Source: Hepatocystis sp. ex Piliocolobus tephrosceles (Eukaryota; Apicomplexa; Aconoidasida; Haemosporida; Plasmodiidae). From it: a DNA stretch of 12,500 bases. The position numbers were made by a program, and so were the translations under genes. Below, in pieces: positions 1 through 6,656 of this stretch. The first letter of the stretch is position 1, and each line of letters begins with the position of its first letter. A model generated the notes under the pieces. That model saw only the letters and a list, made by a program, of their open reading frames with translations. It ran no database searches and was not told where the DNA came from. The DNA is taken from contig CABPSV020000547.1 of the NCBI GenBank assembly GCA_902459845.2, forward strand, positions 1 through 12,500, written 5' to 3'.

Positions 1-56
1 CGGTATGTATGTATGTAACTAATTTTTAAATAAAAAAAAAAAAAAAATAAACAAAA

Positions 57-128
57 GAATGGTTAAAAGGATGGACAAATTAATGGACAAACGAATGATT
101 AAACGAATGATTAAACGAATGGTTAAAC
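57..128. repeat. 12-bp degenerate minisatellite (six units)
   Basis: Six consecutive 12-bp units of the form GAATGRTTAAAC, the first three diverged (GGATGGACAAAT, TAATGGACAAAC) and the last three nearly identical. Because 12 is a multiple of 3, one plus-strand frame from the ATG at 59 reads a Met-x-Lys-Arg tetrapeptide repeat and stops at 164-166 after 35 residues. An in-frame stop at 20-22 limits it upstream. I treat it as non-coding DNA. Confidence 0.75.
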
Positions 129-361
129 AAATAAACAAAAACAATGTCACGATTTTTTCTCACTAGTTATTTTTTTTTTATTTATGTAAAAATTAGAAAA
201 TAATTAAAATGGAATAAACTGAAAAATATGGAAATAAAATATATATTTTTTTTAAATAATTTCGTTACTTTTTTTTTTTTTTCTTTTTTTCTAATTTTTA
301 ATGTAAAAAACAGTTTTACACATTTAATATATTTTATTTTTTTAGCATAATGTTACATGGG

Positions 362-409
<48 letters not shown>
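362..409. repeat. Poly(A) run, 48 nt
   Basis: Uninterrupted A from 362 to 409. Runs of this length are common between Plasmodium genes and are prone to sequencing and replication length error, so the exact length is uncertain. Confidence 0.9.
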
Positions 410-410
<1 letters not shown>

Positions 411-965
411 GAACGTTTTATATGATATATATATATGTACATGTCTTTTTTCGTTTTTAAGATAACAAATTAAAAGAAAACAAATGGCAACACATTTTAT
501 ATATAAAATAAAATTCATTTTTTTTTTTTTTTAACATATAAAATACGAAGGTGCTAAAGCATATATGTATGTGTATGTATATGCACATATATATGTGTAA
601 GTAAATGTGTGGATTTATATACATAAAATTGTAAAAATAAGGAAACATAGAAATATATGATAATGTAACTAACCACTTGAACATTAATATAGTTATACGC
701 ATGTGCATATACACATATACACATATATATATATATACACCTACTTTTGTAACATTATTCATTATTCATTTAATTTTTTTTTTTTTTTTTTTTACGTATA
801 ATCATAAAACAATATTCTGTTTTACTTTTACTGGTTTTACAATTATCTTTTTACACTTCCGTTTGTACCTTACTTTTGGAACATTTTATCATTTTTAACT
901 TTGTTCTCATTTTTAAGTATATATTTTGCAATTATTCCTTCTTTTCCAGTTTTTTTCTTTTTACT

Positions 966-1145
966 TCTTTTTTACCTTTTTTTTACCTTTTTTTTACCTT
1001 TTTTTTACCTTTTTTTTTACCTTTTTTTTACCTTTTTTTTACCTTTTTTTTACCTTTTTTTTACCTTTTTTTTACCTTTTTTTTACCTTTTTTTTTTACC
1101 TTTTTTTTTACCTTTTTTTTACTTTTTACCTTTTTTTTACCTTTT
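966..1145 (+). repeat. 11-bp T8ACC tandem array in the gene 1 leader
   Basis: The trinucleotide ACC recurs 15 times at 974, 985, 996, 1007, 1019, 1030, 1041, 1052, 1063, 1074, 1085, 1098, 1110, 1128 and 1139. The dominant period is 11 bp (unit TTTTTTTTACC), with a few 12-13 bp units from extra T and a broken unit at about 1121. The array ends about 35 bp before the gene 1 start codon, so it probably lies in the 5' UTR or core promoter and would make a pyrimidine-rich sense-strand leader. All three plus frames are open through it, giving only Phe/Leu/Tyr/Pro. Confidence 0.9.
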
Positions 1146-1180
1146 TACTTTTCTTTTAATTTTTACTTTTTTTTTTTAAA

Positions 1181-1361
1181 ATGACAACTAGCCAAAACGC
1201 TGCCATTTTCAGTAGCGACTTACAAACGTTCATTGTAACGAAATATGACCCTTTATTAACCATAGTAAAAGAGTTAAATGATAAGTTACAAATTTCGGAA
1301 AAAGGTAATACAAAATTAAAATGTGACACGTTGCATAAGAGAAATAATAATAGGTGAAAAA

Positions 1362-1419
<58 letters not shown>

Positions 1420-2262
1420 CCAATTTGCCTATTCATGCTATGCAACACCTATATATATATATATATAAGCACCTATGTGTACATCCAAATTAGGTAAAAA
1501 AAAAAATATGTAGATCTTCATTTTTTTATTTTATTTTTTTTTCTTCCACACACTAACAGAAAATTATAGACTAGAAAAAAGACTGACAAGACTTGAAAGA
1601 CAAATGATAATATTACTGAAAAAATTAGATGTGAGTGACATAACTATAGATATGGACGATAATGAAATTACAAAAATAACTGAAGAAGAAACTAATACAA
1701 CAAAAAAAATCGAAAACAACGAGAATTTATCAACACCTTGGCTATTTTCTTGCCAATTAGGTACACCACTATCATCCTTACAAGTACTGTTAGAATTTAA
1801 TGAAAAAGATACCATCGAATTAAATGTAAAATTATGGAGAAGGGAGGAAGACATGTGGATAAACTTTTTAGAAAATATATCAAAAAAAATTACTAGTATT
1901 AAGAATAGTAATGTTACTGGTACTGATGATAATAATAATACAATAAATAAGTTTTTACCAGATTCATATGACTTAATAAGCATAAGAAGATGCGTAAAAA
2001 AGTGTTTATTAAATTTATGTACGGATGAAATATTAATTGTTTTAAGGAATGTACCTGGAAAAACTCAGGCTATTTATAACACAGCAACTATGACATTAGT
2101 TGCAATTCTTGCCTCGGCAGTTTTTGAGGCATGGAAAAGAATAGAAACGATAGATCCAATGTCTCTAGGACGAACAGTGTTGGTTTTAGACGGTAATAAC
2201 AAGTTCTTACATGTAGTTACACATGGGCATGTATTTTGTATATACAAATATTTAAACAATCA

Positions 2263-2312
<50 letters not shown>

Positions 2313-2476
2313 TTATACCTGTTACTATATACTCTTTTTCATATGTTTTTATTTTGCTCACTATGCTTACTATTTTATTTTATTTTATTTTATTTATTTT
2401 TTTTTTTTTAGGGGAAGACGTGGGATCCAGACTAAGAGCAGGCAACAAGAAATTAAAAATAGAGCCGTTAAATTAA
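1181..2476 (+). CDS. Conserved Plasmodium-type protein, unknown function (3 exons)
   Basis: I do not recognise the family. Proposed exons are 1181-1304, 1560-2192 and 2412-2476, giving 822 nt and 273 residues. The start is the first ATG after an in-frame TAA at 1157-1159. Exon 1 begins MTTSQNAAIF and runs into a stop at about 1357 unless spliced. Exon 2 is open through the acceptor and continues a Glu/Lys/Leu-rich heptad-like stretch (residues about 22-66), probably a coiled coil. A polar acidic linker follows (about 68-98). A globular part begins near STPWLFSCQL and contains an aliphatic helix (NTATMTLVAILASAVFEAW, about residue 225) that looks amphipathic or buried rather than clearly membrane-spanning. 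The C-terminus is polar and basic (VGSRLRAGNKKLKIEPLN). No signal peptide is visible. Gene 1 converges with gene 2. The exon calls rest on splice-site sense and frame, not on transcript data. Confidence 0.8.
1305..1559 (+). other. Intron 1 of gene 1
   Basis: The donor is G|GTAATA at 1305 and the acceptor is CTAACAG ending at 1559. The 255-bp intron has a poly(A) run (1357-1379), an (AT)n tract (about 1379-1408) and a T-rich stretch before the acceptor. It has phase 1 (exon 1 ends with the first base of a Glu codon). Unspliced, the frame stops at about 1357, so removal is needed to join exons 1 and 2. Confidence 0.8.
2193..2411 (+). other. Intron 2 of gene 1 (stop-free, length divisible by 3)
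   Basis: The donor is G|GTAATAA at 2193, the same motif as intron 1. The acceptor is a long T run followed by AG at 2410-2411. At 219 bp (73 x 3) the intron has no in-frame stop, so retention would keep the reading frame. I call it an intron because its content is typical (an (AT)n tract at 2269-2307 and a poly-T before AG), and because splicing joins VLVLDG to EDVGSRL cleanly. Without removal the protein would gain Ile/Tyr repeats and a very hydrophobic segment. Confidence 0.72.
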
Positions 2477-2482
2477 ATGTTC

Positions 2483-2485
<3 letters not shown>

Positions 2486-2533
<48 letters not shown>
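2486..2533. repeat. Poly(A) run, 48 nt, after the gene 1 stop
   Basis: Uninterrupted A from 2486 to 2533, starting 10 nt after the gene 1 stop codon and therefore probably within its 3' UTR. Its apparent length equals that of the run at 362-409, which may be coincidence or a collapse length of the assembly. Confidence 0.9.
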
Positions 2534-2534
<1 letters not shown>

Positions 2535-2697
2535 ATTTTGAAAATATGCACATGTATGTACAAATTTTTACAACATAATGATTTATAAAAATACAAACCG
2601 ATGACGTTACAAGTAGTTGCCACAAACAGCTATGTTAAATCGCGTATCTATTATTATACGTGTATGTATGTACGTACTTATTCGTTTCCTTGTTTTT

Positions 2698-2769
2698 GTT
2701 CTTATTTTTGTTCTTATTTTTGTTCCCGCTTATGTTCCCATTTATGATCCTATTTCTGTTTTTATTTTA
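2698..2769. repeat. 12-bp degenerate tandem repeat (six units)
   Basis: Units start at 2698, 2710, 2722, 2734, 2746 and 2758. The first two are identical (GTTCTTATTTTT) and the rest diverge (GTTCCCGCTTAT, GTTCCCATTTAT and others). The period is a multiple of three, so the plus frame is open and reads Val-Leu-Ile-Phe-like tetrapeptides inside a 73-residue frame (2617-2838). I do not regard that frame as a gene. Confidence 0.75.
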
Positions 2770-2995
2770 TTTTTTTTGATGTTATATACACTACACTTTT
2801 TGTTATACTCCCTCTTAATTTTATATGCTCTCTCATAACATATGGTTTTTTTTTGAAAAAAAAAAAATATATTCATATATGTGTTTAAATATGTAGAAGC
2901 TGTTTTAGAAGAAAACTGATTTTTTTTTTGTTTTTGTGATTTAGTTGTTTCGTTTATTAATTTATTTGTTTGTTAATTTTTGCTCTCGCAATGCG

Positions 2996-3000
<5 letters not shown>

Positions 3001-3039
<39 letters not shown>
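3001..3039. repeat. (AT)n microsatellite
   Basis: Uninterrupted alternating AT of about 39 nt. Similar shorter tracts occur at 1379-1408 and 2269-2307 (inside the two introns of gene 1), 6411-6432 and about 7112-7140. Confidence 0.9.
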
Positions 3040-3042
<3 letters not shown>

Positions 3043-3450
3043 GTGTATATACATATATGTATACGCACAAACATGCATTTAAAATATTTTTTTTTTTTTT
3101 TTTTTTTATTGTTACAAAATTTGTTTTTATAAAAATATATGTACAGTTCATATTTTTTTTCATAAATAACTTATATTAATGTGATAAGCAAGCACGTTAT
3201 ATATATAAAAAAAAAAAAAAAAAAAAAAAAATCTGATATACGTACGTGTGTTAAAGCAAATTTTTAATATTCCATCCATTCAATGCTTTTACTCTAATAT
3301 ATCTTAGGAACTAAACTATATTACTCATGCTTTATATATATATATATACACATAGGTACTTACGACCAAAGTAGTCTTCGCAAATTTAATACTTCTCTTA
3401 TTCATTATTTATAATATATAACTACAAAATTAAACTAATTACGTTTTACT

Positions 3451-3530
3451 GTGTTAGACCGTGTTAGACCGTGTTAGACCGTGTTAGACCATGTTAGACC
3501 GTGTTAGACCATGTTATACCATGTTAGACC
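3451..3530. repeat. 10-bp tandem array RTGTTAGACC (eight units)
   Basis: Eight units with an exact 10-bp period. The first base varies between G and A (G,G,G,G,A,G,A,A in order), and one unit has TATACC in place of TAGACC. It sits about 60 bp beyond the stop codon of gene 2, so it probably lies in the 3' UTR or terminator region of that minus-strand gene. It is more GC-rich than the surrounding DNA. Confidence 0.9.
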
Positions 3531-3589
3531 ATGTACAGTTATACCCTGTCATACTTGCTCATGTTGCAGTTACTCTGCTGTTACGCACG

Positions 3590-4408
3590 TCATATTATAT
3601 ATAATTGAAAATTGGATATACCCCACGACAACTTATTAGGGTCATTCACCTGATTGGTCGTACCAAACTGTACAATTAATTTATTGGACGTATGTGGGAA
3701 AATAACATCAATCAACGAATAGAATTTTGACTCGGGTATTGAATTACCACATATATTAATTGAGTTTTGTTTATTTAGTTGTGAATGTGTGTCTGTCCAT
3801 ACATAAAAAAAGTTTTGTTGTTGTTCACTATTTTTAATTTGTAAATAAGCCGTTTCACCTTGCCAGTCATCTATAAAATGAAAATTTGTTTTAATTTTAA
3901 TTTTGGTATGGCTAGGTAAATTATCAAATACTTTTAAAATTGTTCCTTGGGATAAATATCCATATCCACCTAACAAATTTATTCCTCCACATACGGATAT
4001 ATGATTATTAAAATTATTTGTACCTGTCCAACCTATAGTAGTAGAACTATCAGTAAAAGACTCATGAAGAAGCATGTTAAATTGTTCATTGTTTTTTATT
4101 TTTATACTATTTTCTACGTTTAATACTTTTACTGATATATCAGTATTTAAAAAATTTAAATTATCATGGCTATCTATACTTATAATTGGTTTTTTTTTTT
4201 TACTCAAAATTAATTCATTTTGCTCATTTATACCTAGTTTATATTCGATTTCTTTATTTACAAATATTAACCCGTTTTCAGCATTATTTTTTGATGAAAT
4301 TTTAAGATTTGCAACTGTTAAGTTCCCTTTAACTTCAAGTTCGTTTTCACTGCTAGCCGTTTTAGCGTAAAAACAGATAATACTAACTAGCCAAAGTTTT
4401 ATCAACAT
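3590..4408 (-). CDS. Secreted protein with a ciliate-type extracellular domain
   Basis: A 272-residue single-exon protein. The start is fixed by an in-frame TAG 12 nt upstream (4418-4420). An N-terminal signal peptide (about residues 1-20, core LIKLWLVSIICFYA, likely cut after TASS) points to secretion. Residues about 24-110 have short alternating beta-like segments (NLTVANLKIS, GLIFVNKEIEYKLGI, PIISIDSHDNLNFLNTDISV), reminiscent of trimeric fibre-type repeats. Residues about 112-272 form the main domain: SFTDSSTTIGW, CGGINLLGGYG (C140), FDNLPSHTKIKIK, FHFIDDWQGETAYLQI, YVWTD, NICGN (C220), and SWGISNFQLYI at the end. From memory this order of signatures matches repeated domains in Tetrahymena and Paramecium cell-surface proteins. 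C140 and C220 are the only mature cysteines and could form a disulfide. No anchor or TM segment follows. The stage and partner are unknown; apicomplexan surface or secretory-organelle function is inference. Confidence 0.88.
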   Translation of the reverse strand: MLIKLWLVSIICFYAKTASSENELEVKGNLTVANLKISSKNNAENGLIFVNKEIEYKLGINEQNELILSKKKKPIISIDSHDNLNFLNTDISVKVLNVENSIKIKNNEQFNMLLHESFTDSSTTIGWTGTNNFNNHISVCGGINLLGGYGYLSQGTILKVFDNLPSHTKIKIKTNFHFIDDWQGETAYLQIKNSEQQQNFFYVWTDTHSQLNKQNSINICGNSIPESKFYSLIDVIFPHTSNKLIVQFGTTNQVNDPNKLSWGISNFQLYII

Positions 4409-4414
4409 TTTGGC

Positions 4415-4420
4415 TAGCTA
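4415..4420. promoter_or_regulatory. TAGCTA palindrome beside the gene 2 start codon
   Basis: TAGCTA lies 6 bp upstream of the gene 2 ATG. It matches the core described for the ookinete factor AP2-O ([TC][AG]GC[TC][AG]). It would sit in the 5' UTR or start region rather than a distal promoter, and it also provides the in-frame stop that fixes the start. A six-base match is weak evidence alone. Confidence 0.3.
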
Positions 4421-4460
4421 TGGAGAAAGGCAAAAAAAAAAAAAATTTTTTTTTTTTAGC

Positions 4461-4551
4461 ATATAAACTGTACATATAAACTGTACATATAAACTGTACA
4501 TATAAACTGTACATATAAACTGTACATGTAAACTGTACATATAAAACGTAT
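4461..4551. repeat. 13-bp tandem array ATATAAACTGTAC (six units plus one degenerate)
   Basis: Units start at 4461, 4474, 4487, 4500, 4513 and 4526 with an exact 13-bp period; the sixth has one change (ATGTAAACTGTAC) and a seventh at 4539 is degenerate. Each junction forms the palindrome TGTACA. The array lies 53-143 bp upstream of the gene 2 ATG, a promoter or leader position. GTAC is the core of the reported AP2-G motif, so this could be a homotypic site cluster or simply a minisatellite. Confidence 0.9.
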
Positions 4552-4620
4552 GTCTAAAAAAAAGAAAAAAAATATCACGCTATTTTAAAAAGCACTATTA
4601 TCACAAAAAAAAAAAAAAAA

Positions 4621-4665
4621 TAAATAAAATAAAATAAAATAAAATAATAATAATAATAATAAAAA
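4621..4665. repeat. AAAAT then AAT microsatellite
   Basis: Several AAAAT-type 5-bp units pass directly into five AAT-type 3-bp units, next to a poly(A) run (about 4604-4620). It is ordinary AT-rich intergenic slippage DNA. Confidence 0.8.
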
Positions 4666-4879
4666 TAAATTGTAAATTTTTCAACAAAAATACTTATAAA
4701 AAATATATACACCTGTATATGTTTCAAATGTGGCTTTACACGTGTTATGCTGATGTGCTTAGTGTGTATTTACACAAAACACGTGTTAAAATGGTACCTT
4801 TACATATAATTATACACCGAGTAATGTTGTAACGGATCACATAAATAATGCCCAAAGTGAATATTCTTATATACACGTC

Positions 4880-4911
<32 letters not shown>

Positions 4912-4960
4912 TTGTTAGCAAAAGGTACATATTTATAGATCATTTTTAATTAAAAAAAAA

Positions 4961-5072
4961 ATGCATAAAAACAAATGCATAAAAACAAATGCGTAAAAAC
5001 AAATGCATAAAAACAAATGCATAAAAACAAATGCATAAAAACAAAAGCGTAAAAACAAATGCATAAAAACAA
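4961..5072. repeat. 14-bp tandem array ATGCATAAAAACAA (eight units)
   Basis: Eight exact-length 14-bp units. Units 3 and 7 carry GCGT in place of GCAT, and unit 7 also starts AAG. Each intact unit includes the palindrome ATGCAT and an A5 tract. It lies about 120-230 bp downstream of the gene 3 stop. The period is not a multiple of three, so long open minus-strand frames here are repeat artefacts. Confidence 0.92.
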
Positions 5073-5189
5073 ACTTAGCAAAAATGTATAAAGCAACATT
5101 GGATTTTTTTTTATTTAAGTTGATATATGGGCAATAAAATATGTACAGGTACGCAGACAGACACAACATACACCTTCTCTCCTTTGATT

Positions 5190-6212
5190 TTAATCAATTA
5201 TTTCCTCAGAAATTATTTTATAATATGATGTAGTTGAATCTATATCCATCATTAAAAATTGTATTTTATGTTTTGTTAATTGTTGTGCATGTATTTTTGA
5301 TAAATTAAAATCATTATAACAGTCAGGATAAATCTTTGGTAATTTGCTTTTATAATATTTCAACATTTTTGAGTTTTTCATGACAGTTAAGTGAGGGATA
5401 ATGTCACTATCGGTTATGTCATGATCCTCATTGTTATGAGTGCCTATCGTACTATTCCCAGTAGTTACACTCGTACCATCTCCTGTGTTACTTTTACCAT
5501 CTCCAGTGTTACTTTTACCATCTCCAACGACACTCGTACCAGCTCCAATGCTACTTTTACCATCTCCAACGACACTCGTACCAGCTCCAGTAGCACTCTT
5601 ACCGTGCCTTCCTTCTCGCCTCTTATTGTCGACAATTTGTATACCCCCTTTACTAAAAGAATCTTTAATTATTTGTACCAACCTAGTTACATAAGTTACA
5701 CTCTCCTCTGTTAAACATAAATATAAAACATCGTTACGGAATGTTGCTAAATCTTTAAAAAAAATATTTTCTTTATTTATTTTTTTAATTTGAGTGATAG
5801 CTTCATGAAAAGCTCTTTTCGCTGTATCCAATTCGTTCGGTTTGATATGTAATACTAACAGCGAAATGTGGAATTTATTTTTTTCTATGGCACATTCTTC
5901 TAGTTTATCATATTTGTTAATAACATGATTTTGTATTTTTAACAATTCATCGATTAATACATGATTGATAGTCTCAATTGGAATACAAATAAAATAATTT
6001 GGTTTTACATGCCGCGTGTTATTCTTTTTGGAATAGTTATATCTATTTTTTTTTTTATCACAATTAGACATTATGTTTTTATTTGTAGCTATGTAGGTAT
6101 AGTTGGTCCATATACTATTATGGATAACCGATTTATTACTATGATTAATTATTTGTTTGCTAGAAAAGTAAACAAAACCTAAACATTGACAGAAATATTT
6201 TTTTAAATTCAT
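5190..6212 (-). CDS. AKAL: AKAP7-like 2H phosphoesterase (A-kinase anchoring-like protein)
   Basis: A 340-residue single-exon protein. The start is exact, since an in-frame TAA directly precedes the ATG. Residues about 71-335 match the 2H (LigT/AKAP7-central) fold: PNYFICIPIETINHVLIDEL as the first strand and helix, catalytic motif 1 at H115-I-S117 (FHISLLVL), FFKDLATFRNDVLYLCL, a GGIQIVDNKR region, and catalytic motif 2 at H274-L-T276 (IIPHLTVMK). Both HxS/T motifs are intact, so phosphodiesterase chemistry on a small nucleotide or 2',5'/2',3' bond is possible; this is inferred from the family. Between the motifs, residues 204-252 are seven Gly-Lys/Thr-Ser 7-mers. The C-terminal PKA-binding helix of mammalian AKAP7 is absent, because the chain ends soon after the fold. 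The basic N-terminus (1-70) is unassigned. I place it with P. falciparum AKAL by memory of that family; the symbol is less certain than the fold. Confidence 0.9.
   Translation of the reverse strand: MNLKKYFCQCLGFVYFSSKQIINHSNKSVIHNSIWTNYTYIATNKNIMSNCDKKKNRYNYSKKNNTRHVKPNYFICIPIETINHVLIDELLKIQNHVINKYDKLEECAIEKNKFHISLLVLHIKPNELDTAKRAFHEAITQIKKINKENIFFKDLATFRNDVLYLCLTEESVTYVTRLVQIIKDSFSKGGIQIVDNKRREGRHGKSATGAGTSVVGDGKSSIGAGTSVVGDGKSNTGDGKSNTGDGTSVTTGNSTIGTHNNEDHDITDSDIIPHLTVMKNSKMLKYYKSKLPKIYPDCYNDFNLSKIHAQQLTKHKIQFLMMDIDSTTSYYKIISEEIID
5457..5603 (-). repeat. 21-bp coding repeat inside the 2H protein (seven units)
   Basis: Seven 7-residue units occupy residues 204-252: GKSATGA, GTSVVGD, GKSSIGA, GTSVVGD, GKSNTGD, GKSNTGD, GTSVTTG. 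At DNA level the unit is 21 bp and noticeably more GC-rich than the flanking coding sequence. Some units pair into a 42-bp higher-order repeat (GKSxxGA-GTSVVGD twice). The insert is hydrophilic and probably a disordered surface loop between the two catalytic motifs. Confidence 0.92.
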
Positions 6213-6384
6213 TTACAACAAAGTGCGTATATAACTATGTATATGACAACATATGACACTCACTTTACATGACCAAACCACTACACTTGACGTTTGTATA
6301 TGTATGTATGTATAAACGAAAAAATATATAAAATTAGCTTAATATAATATATTGCGAATTGTGACAATATAAATATTTTTTGAG

Positions 6385-6434
<50 letters not shown>

Positions 6435-6568
6435 ATATACATATTACATATTACATATTACATATTTGTAGGCCTACATATCCCACTGTTAAATGTTATT
6501 TACAATGCATGTTGTATTCTTTTGCTATTTATTTGTTAATTTTTTTTATGAAAAAAAAAAAAAAAAAA

Positions 6569-6656
6569 CATTCAATTTGTTAAAAAAAAACATTCAATTT
6601 GTTAAAAAAAAACATTCAATTTGTTAAAAAAAAACATTCAATTTGTTAAAAAAAAA
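6569..6656. repeat. 22-bp tandem array (four units)
   Basis: Units start at 6569, 6591, 6613 and 6635. Each is CATTCAATTTGTT followed by nine A, and the fourth has a longer A run that leads into a degenerate fifth start (CATTTAACTTTTT). Exact conservation of the non-A part suggests recent expansion. Confidence 0.92.

Larger units (their letters stand above)
1..1180. other. Intergenic region upstream of gene 1
   Basis: I see no convincing gene in this stretch. It holds a 12-bp minisatellite (57-128), a 48-nt poly(A) run (362-409), several shorter poly(A)/poly(T) runs, alternating purine-pyrimidine AT/GT stretches (about 560-740), and the 11-bp T8ACC array that runs almost to the start of gene 1. 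Open frames here are low-complexity translations of AT repeats or of the TTTACC array (Phe/Leu/Tyr only). The part nearest 1180 should contain the promoter and 5' UTR of gene 1, but no specific element can be named. Confidence 0.7.
2477..3589. other. Intergenic region between the converging 3' ends of genes 1 and 2
   Basis: No supported gene. Contents in order: poly(A) run (2486-2533), 12-bp degenerate repeat (2698-2769), (AT)n tract (3001-3039), poly-T (about 3090-3107), poly(A) (about 3209-3230) and the 10-bp TGTTAGACC array (3451-3530). The last 50 bp before the gene 2 stop (about 3540-3590) are less AT-rich than their surroundings, but I see no RNA-gene fold in them. Both 3' UTRs should lie in this interval. 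Confidence 0.7.
4409..5189. other. Intergenic region: gene 2 promoter and gene 3 downstream region
   Basis: Genes 3 and 2 are in tandem on the minus strand, so this 781-bp interval holds the gene 3 3' UTR (right side) and the gene 2 promoter and leader (left side). It contains the TAGCTA palindrome at 4415-4420, the 13-bp GTAC array (4461-4551), AAAAT and AAT microsatellites (about 4621-4665), a poly-T run (about 4880-4907) and the 14-bp ATGCAT array (4961-5072). No gene is supported; minus-strand open frames here are repeat shadows. Confidence 0.75.

Noticed and set aside
457..762. Minus-strand 101-aa frame rich in Tyr/Ile/His
   Set aside because: Composition follows the AT/GT alternating DNA. 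No start context or conserved-looking segment.
876..1184. Plus-strand frames reading Phe/Leu/Tyr/Pro repeats
   Set aside because: They are translations of the T8ACC array in all three frames. A period of 11 keeps several frames open, and there is no ordinary protein sequence around them.
2617..2838. 73-aa hydrophobic plus-strand frame between genes 1 and 2
   Set aside because: Its core is the 12-bp degenerate repeat and the rest is T-rich DNA, which reads as hydrophobic by default. It would sit in the 3' interval of two converging genes with no promoter evidence.
2970..3179. Overlapping frames on both strands with Tyr-Ile repeats
   Set aside because: Produced by the (AT)n tract at 3001-3039.
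3540..3592. Locally higher GC, considered as a small RNA gene
   Set aside because: I could not find paired arms for a tRNA or a C/D or H/ACA box pattern; it includes the gene 2 stop.
3451..5072. Regularly spaced arrays considered as CRISPR-like
   Set aside because: Units are directly tandem with no unique spacers, are far too short, and lie in a eukaryotic genome.
4933..5169. Minus-strand 78-aa frame with repeated Phe-Met-His-Leu-like segments
   Set aside because: A 14-bp array read across frames; the repeated peptide changes register with each unit, as expected for a non-coding repeat.
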